NCBI GenBank assembly: GCA_030530315.1
Contig: JAUMVG010000034.1
Coordinates: 1 to 36,077 of the forward strand
Length of the DNA: 36,077 nucleotides
From: Clostridia bacterium
Lineage (GTDB): Bacteria > Bacillota > Clostridia > Christensenellales > Aristaeellaceae
Reading direction: 5' to 3'
Shown: piece by piece, positions 32,151 to 36,077 of the stretch
Layout: each line of letters opens with the position of its first letter
Position numbering within the stretch: position 1 is the stretch's first letter
Made by a program: the position numbers and the translations under genes
The notes under the pieces: model-generated
Seen by the model: the letters and a program-made list of their open reading frames with translations, nothing else
Database searches by the model: none
Told to the model about the DNA's origin: nothing

Positions 32151-32759
32151 ACGCGGGCGCTTCAATATACTTCGGCAGATTTCAGCAGGGAGACAGAGGC
32201 AGGGACAGAGACGTAAAGGCCATCGAATGGCTTGTTCTGGACGTGCGCGACGGACAGGCGCTTATAATATCAAAACAAGGGCTCGACGTTAAAATGGTTT
32301 CATAAAAGCAGCAGAAGTGTCACCTGGGAGACCTGCACGCTCAGGACGCGCTTTCTGAACGGCTACTTCCTGGAAACGGCCTTTCGTCCGGCGGAGCGGA
32401 AACGAATCGCAATGACCACGGTCACGGCGGATCCCAACCCGGAAACTGACACGGATCCCGGCAGAGATACGCAGGACAAGGTGTTCCTGCTCAGCGCGCG
32501 GGAAGCAGAGCAGTACTTCAGCTCCAGAAGAACACGCCTTTGTTACCCTACTGCCTACGCCTGGTCCCGGGGCGCCAATTCCTGGGGGCCCTATCATGAG
32601 ACGTTCAGCGACAGATGCTGGTGGTGGCTGAGGACCCCGGGGTGGTCCAACAAATACGCGGCGGGCGTCGACCTGGACGGCAATATCCGATACGGGGGCG
32701 ATGGTGTTCGCGGCAATGGAAACTGTGTCCGCCCGGCGCTGTGGTTGAGGCTGGAATAG
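32147..32759 (+). pseudogene. DUF6273-like gene broken by one frameshift
   Basis: Joined over the shift, the product is about 203 residues of the DUF6273-like type common in Clostridia: SIYFGRFQQ, IEWLVLDVRDGQALIISKQG, then VTWETCTLRTRFLNGYFLE, DPGRDTQDKVFLLSAREAE, CWWWLRTPG and CVRPALWLRLE. The start is TTG 32147, overlapping the LRR stop as TTGA, with GGAGG at 32132-32136. The frame breaks at the AAAA run 32291-32294: removing one A joins LDVK to WFHKSSRSVTWE. Both halves look well preserved, so this is a recent mutation or a sequencing error. If it is real, only a 115-residue piece from ATG 32412 could be made. These domains are usually extracellular or ligand-binding, but there is no signal peptide here. 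Confidence 0.75.
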
Positions 32760-32813
32760 CGCTTGGCGGTACGAATTCAGCATCGAAAGCGGATCGCCGC
32801 GCGGTCGGCAACC

Positions 32814-33725
32814 ATGGTGAGATCAATGAGCAGGCGGAGCAGAACAGGGAGAAATACAAAAGGGGCGTTTCGTGACGGCCCCATCTACATCAGGCGCTGG
32901 AAGGCGCGAAGGCGCGCGGAGCGGCTTGTGGAGCGCGTCGGTCGGCGAACGCTGGGCCTGGCGGGCGCGCTGGTCCTTGCGCTGCCTGTCGCAGTCGCTT
33001 TGATTTGGATCAACTGGCCATCTATGTCCAAATGCGCGCTCATCGTCGATGTGCTGCGCTGCGTCGGCGGGATGGTCGCGTTTCTGATTCCCTGTGTCGC
33101 CATTCTGACCCCGGTCAGGTTTTTGACCCAGATCCCCTCGTTTGTCTTCCGAAAGCTGATGCACATTGTGGCCTTTTCAACCGTCGCGATGGCGATTCTG
33201 ACGGCCGGAAGCTGGCAGGCCGCAGCCCTGACCTTCGCCCTTGCCGCCGTGGCCGCGTTTCTGCTTTTGAGTTTTCTGGAAGGCGAGGAATGGTATGGAC
33301 GGCTTCTCGTTCAGAAGTCAGGAGGCGAGGTAAAGCGCAGTCTGTCGATGTACTTTGGCATGGTCGCTGCATTGGTCGCGCTTTGCGGAGGCGTGTTCGG
33401 TCGACCGGGAATCGCGGCGACCGCGATCGTGATGTGGGGCGTCGGCGACGCGGCAGCCGCGCTGATCGGCATACCGTTTGGCAGGCACAAGGTCAGGTGG
33501 GCCGATGGCAAAAAGTCATGGGAGGGCAGTGTGGCGATGCTCGCGGTTTCCTTCGTCGGCGGGCTGTGCTTGCTGCTGCTTGTACAGAGGATTCCTCTGC
33601 CAAAGGCGTTGCTGGCTTCCTGTGTTGGCACGCTCCTGGGCACCGTGGTGGAACTGTTTTCGCCCGGTGAATACGACACCGTCACAGTGCCGGTCGTAAT
33701 CGCGGCGGCATTGCTGCTCATCTGA
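32814..33725 (+). CDS. COG0170-type CTP-dependent lipid kinase (dolichol/phytol kinase family)
   Basis: This is a polytopic membrane protein of about 300 residues with 7-8 hydrophobic segments. Family motifs are visible: FRKLMHIVAF (R-K-x-x-H), GVGDAAAALIGIPFGRH and KKSWEGSVAM, as in Sec59/VTE5/DGK1-like kinases and related cytidylyltransferases. It would use CTP to phosphorylate a lipid alcohol or diacylglycerol in the membrane; the substrate cannot be told. The start is uncertain. ATG 32814 and 32826 are in frame with weak SD sequences, and TTG 32763 would add a basic tail. The long basic N-terminus (RRSRTGRNTKG, RRWKARRRAERL) precedes the first helix and fits the positive-inside rule. Its link to the LRR genes is unclear. 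Confidence 0.75.
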   Translation: MVRSMSRRSRTGRNTKGAFRDGPIYIRRWKARRRAERLVERVGRRTLGLAGALVLALPVAVALIWINWPSMSKCALIVDVLRCVGGMVAFLIPCVAILTPVRFLTQIPSFVFRKLMHIVAFSTVAMAILTAGSWQAAALTFALAAVAAFLLLSFLEGEEWYGRLLVQKSGGEVKRSLSMYFGMVAALVALCGGVFGRPGIAATAIVMWGVGDAAAALIGIPFGRHKVRWADGKKSWEGSVAMLAVSFVGGLCLLLLVQRIPLPKALLASCVGTLLGTVVELFSPGEYDTVTVPVVIAAALLLI

Positions 33726-33756
33726 ATGAAAAAGAGAGCAAGGGAGGACAGACACC

Positions 33757-34689
33757 ATGAGCCTTGAGATCAAAGGCGGTATTCTGAGGAAGTACAGGGG
33801 CGATGAGCCCGGAGTTGACATTCCGGATGGCGTGCTTGCCATCGATGAATACGCGTTTCGGGGAACCGATGTGCATCATGTGTCGATCCCCGGAAGCGTT
33901 GCGGTGATCGGGGTGTATGCATTCAACGACTGCCATCGCCTGGCGGGCATCGAGATCCCCGATGGCGTTTCTGTGGTCGGGGGCAGTGCCTTCTCACGCT
34001 GCAAAAACCTGTTGAGCGCAAAGGTGGGCGGCATCATCATCCAGGAGCGCGCGTTTTTGAAATGTACGACCCTGCAAAGCGTCACATTCTCCAACCATGT
34101 CAGGATCATTGGCGATGAGGCGTTTTATGGCTGCCAATGCCTTGAGAGCATTGTGATCCCGGACAGCGTAACGCAAATCGGCAGCGGCGCGTTTGCCGGA
34201 TGCGAGAGACTGCGCACTGTAACCATAGGCAAGGGGGTAAGGAACATCGGGGAGAGGGTCTTTGCTTGCTGCCCGCATACAAAATTCGTCGTCGATCCTG
34301 AGAACCCGTGGTGGATCAGCAATGGCGACGGCTTCCACAGCCGACCGGACGTTCAGGAAGAGCAGGATTCATCCTTTATCATTGAGGACGGTGTATTGAA
34401 GGCCTACACAGGCTCCGGGCATATCATTAACATACCGCCGACGGCAGACCGCATCGGCGTGGGGGCTTTCTACCACAATCCCAGGCCGACGCATGTGAAT
34501 ATCCACGCAGGGGTGACAAGCATCGGTGCCCTCGCGTTCTGCGGCTGCAGGAATGTCCTTTTTATAAACTTCACTGACAGCGTAACCAGCATCGGAAGAC
34601 GGGCCTTTGCCCAGTGCTGGCATAAAAGGAGCGTTTCCATGCCCGCCCATCTGAGGGCGAACTGGAGGGCATACTTTGAACAGGCGTGA
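33757..34689 (+). CDS. LRR_5 protein with two LRR blocks
   Basis: The protein has 310 residues and no signal peptide. The first block (1 to about 175) starts with the shared cap (LEIKGGILRKYRGDEPGVDI) and contains units such as IPDSVTQIGSGAFAGCERLR. A second cap then appears inside the protein (SSFIIEDGVLKAYTGSGHII, about 205-224), starting a new short LRR block (SVTSIGRRAFAQC). This suggests two LRR genes were fused, or that the cap can begin a block anywhere. GGGAGGAC lies 9 bases before ATG 33757. It follows the lipid kinase gene by 31 bases. It is probably a cytoplasmic binding protein, like its paralogs here. Confidence 0.85.
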   Translation: MSLEIKGGILRKYRGDEPGVDIPDGVLAIDEYAFRGTDVHHVSIPGSVAVIGVYAFNDCHRLAGIEIPDGVSVVGGSAFSRCKNLLSAKVGGIIIQERAFLKCTTLQSVTFSNHVRIIGDEAFYGCQCLESIVIPDSVTQIGSGAFAGCERLRTVTIGKGVRNIGERVFACCPHTKFVVDPENPWWISNGDGFHSRPDVQEEQDSSFIIEDGVLKAYTGSGHIINIPPTADRIGVGAFYHNPRPTHVNIHAGVTSIGALAFCGCRNVLFINFTDSVTSIGRRAFAQCWHKRSVSMPAHLRANWRAYFEQA

Positions 34690-34790
34690 CGGCGGCTGTG
34701 AAACGGAAATGTGTGGTTGCCAGCGCAAACCGGAATCGGGCTTGAAGACAATCATATATCGTCGATGGACGGACAGGAGGGCGTTTGAGT

Positions 34791-35819
34791 ATGATATCTG
34801 TTTCCGAAGAAAACAGAGAGCCGGAGACGCTGATCGATGAGTGCGAGGCGCTCCTGCGCTCCGAGCGGGCGTTCTTTGAAACCGACCCGGATTTTGAAAG
34901 GCATCCGTTGGTGCCGGAGCCGGGATCGATTGAAGCACAGCTTTTTGCGGTGCTCATTGAGGAATCGCAACCTGTCATTCGCCTGGCTGAGCAATTTGCG
35001 CTCTGGCAGGAGTTCTGTGCGCTGCGCGTGCAGAGGTTCAGGGACAATTTGGAGGTACTGAGTCGCACTCCTATAATAAATGGCGATTTGCGGAATAGAC
35101 TGGCCCTTATTCTGGAAGGAGAGCATGCGATCAGTCTTGCTGATCCGAACCGCGACGTGCGAAGCCTGATTTCCTACGCCGTGGGCTGCATGTTTGGTCG
35201 ATATAGCGTCGATGTGCCCGGCCTGCTTGACGTGGATGGAGACTGGAATTCGTACAGATACATTTCCTTTGTTCCCGATATGGACGGGATACTGCCCATC
35301 TGTGATGAAGAATGCTTCTCCAATGACATTGTGACCCTGTTTGTGAATTGGCTCGAGGCGGTCTTCGGCACGGTCACGCTGGAGGAAAACCTGGCCTTTG
35401 TCGCAGACGCGCTGGGCGGGATCGGCGCGCCGCGGGAAGTGATAAGGTGGTACTTCCTGAACAGCTTTTATCGGGATCATCTGGCCGTATACGGAGATCG
35501 TCCCATCTATCTGCTGTTCGACAGCGGGCAGGAGCATGCCTTCAAATGCCTTGTATATGTACATCGGTGGCAATCGGACACCGTCGCCCGCGTCCGTGAA
35601 AAATATGTCCGTGCCATGCAGGATCGCATAGATGCCCGCTTCAAAGACCCTCGACACGGCATGGATGATCCTGCGGCTCTGAAGGCCAAGGCCGATGAGC
35701 TTCAGGTATACAGCGATAAGCTGCGCGGCTGCGAGGACATGGCGGTTTGTATGGATCCTGATAGTGATGCGAAAGTTGCGTATGCAAGACTTGCGGAGGT
35801 GCTTTCGCCAATCAGATGA
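34791..35819 (+). CDS. pglX: Free-standing C-terminal domain of BREX methyltransferase PglX
   Basis: The protein has 342 residues, corresponding to the C-terminal quarter of PglX, which is usually about 1200 residues. Typical blocks are DVRSLISYAVGCMFGRYSVD, MDGILPICDEECFSND, REVIRWYFLNSFYRDH and RPIYLLFDSGQEHAFKCLVY. The adenine methylase motifs (SAM loop, NPPY) are absent, so it cannot methylate DNA by itself. In BREX, PglX recognises the target and the C-terminal region contributes to DNA recognition. Here it has its own SD sequence (AGGAGGG, 34775-34781) and ATG 34791, so it is expressed alone or is a remnant with a captured start. The region upstream shows no methylase pieces. Other brx genes are not in this window. 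Confidence 0.8.
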   Translation: MISVSEENREPETLIDECEALLRSERAFFETDPDFERHPLVPEPGSIEAQLFAVLIEESQPVIRLAEQFALWQEFCALRVQRFRDNLEVLSRTPIINGDLRNRLALILEGEHAISLADPNRDVRSLISYAVGCMFGRYSVDVPGLLDVDGDWNSYRYISFVPDMDGILPICDEECFSNDIVTLFVNWLEAVFGTVTLEENLAFVADALGGIGAPREVIRWYFLNSFYRDHLAVYGDRPIYLLFDSGQEHAFKCLVYVHRWQSDTVARVREKYVRAMQDRIDARFKDPRHGMDDPAALKAKADELQVYSDKLRGCEDMAVCMDPDSDAKVAYARLAEVLSPIR

Positions 35820-35902
35820 GGGTACGCTTCGGGAAGTCGTTTCAGCTTGCGAAGAGCCAAACGCGCAGAATCCCTGCGAGCGGCAAAAAGGAGGAAGTGT
35901 GA

Positions 35903-36077
35903 ATGAGGGACATCATCAAGCGCATCAATAATGGAAGGCGATACGATCTGGACACGGCACTGGAGATTGCTGTCGTTACCCACGGGCTTCCGGGCGCTTA
36001 CAGCTTTGATGTAGAGCGGCTGTTGAAAAAGCGAAACGGCGAATATATATTGCATGGAAGAGGCGGCCTCTTGAGTC
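35903..36077 (+). CDS. Hypothetical protein, cut by the window end
   Basis: AGGAGG (35889-35894) lies 8 bases before ATG 35903, and the frame is open to the window end (58 codons). The product starts MRDIIKRINNGRRYDLDTAL and contains RLLKKRNGEYILHGRGGL. The K-x-x-GEYxLHGxGG stretch resembles small proteins of unknown function that I associate with Firmicute genomes. I do not recognise a named family or role. Confidence 0.6.
   Translation, partial: MRDIIKRINNGRRYDLDTALEIAVVTHGLPGAYSFDVERLLKKRNGEYILHGRGGLLS

Overview
The window is GC-rich DNA with very strong GGAGG ribosome-binding sites, several ATGA stop/start overlaps and at least one TTG start. It is rich in BspA-type leucine-rich repeats (LRR_5), Sel1 repeats, DUF6273-like lectin-type modules and Hanks-type kinases. 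Together these point to a high-GC Clostridia-type Firmicute, probably a gut species; this taxon is an inference from gene content only. No rRNA, true tRNA, transposase, integrase or CRISPR array is visible. The window starts inside or beside a palindrome and ends inside a gene.

Region 1 (1-1570): the C-terminal part of a HisKA_3-type sensor kinase overlaps (ATGA) a NarL/LuxR-type response regulator, followed by a good intrinsic terminator. Region 2 (1823-16518): a helix-turn-helix protein precedes a tightly packed seven-gene operon. It encodes a kinase-Sel1-LRR fusion, a ClpB/ClpC-like double AAA+ ATPase with a degenerate first ATPase site, a second kinase with a helical tail, a divergent GrpE-like protein, an Hsp70 with an insertion in place of the interdomain linker, a zinc-ribbon/TPR protein, and an 1112-residue single-pass membrane scaffold ending outside the cell in a Thr/Pro spacer and a peptidoglycan-binding domain. 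I read it as a chaperone machine under phospho-control and tethered to the wall. I do not know of a published description of it.

Region 3 (16714-23037): a large LRR protein with a central BRCT-like domain, a secreted alpha/alpha-barrel enzyme-like protein, a small unknown gene, and a pseudophosphatase-like protein. Region 4 (23196-28193): a Sel1 protein, a zinc ribbon, an unknown gene and an active-looking cysteine phosphatase. A strong promoter whose -35 box contains that phosphatase's stop codon then drives two tandem, structured, tRNA-mimicking RNAs, directly followed by a Ro60/Rsr (TROVE-vWA) gene that overlaps a second cysteine phosphatase. The two RNAs share a helix plan with compensatory base changes and have permuted T-arm/acceptor/D-arm modules, as described for bacterial YrlA Y RNAs. 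This is the clearest special system in the window.

Region 5 (28186-36077): a minus-strand LRR gene with a frameshifted tail, a divergent promoter pair, a PPP-family phosphatase, more LRR genes without signal peptides, a frameshifted DUF6273-like gene, a COG0170-type membrane kinase, a free-standing C-terminal piece of the BREX methylase PglX, and the start of a last gene. Kinases, four phosphatase-fold proteins, chaperones, LRR recognition modules and an RNA-quality-control particle are thus packed into 36 kb. This looks like an accessory stress or conflict island, but that function is inference.
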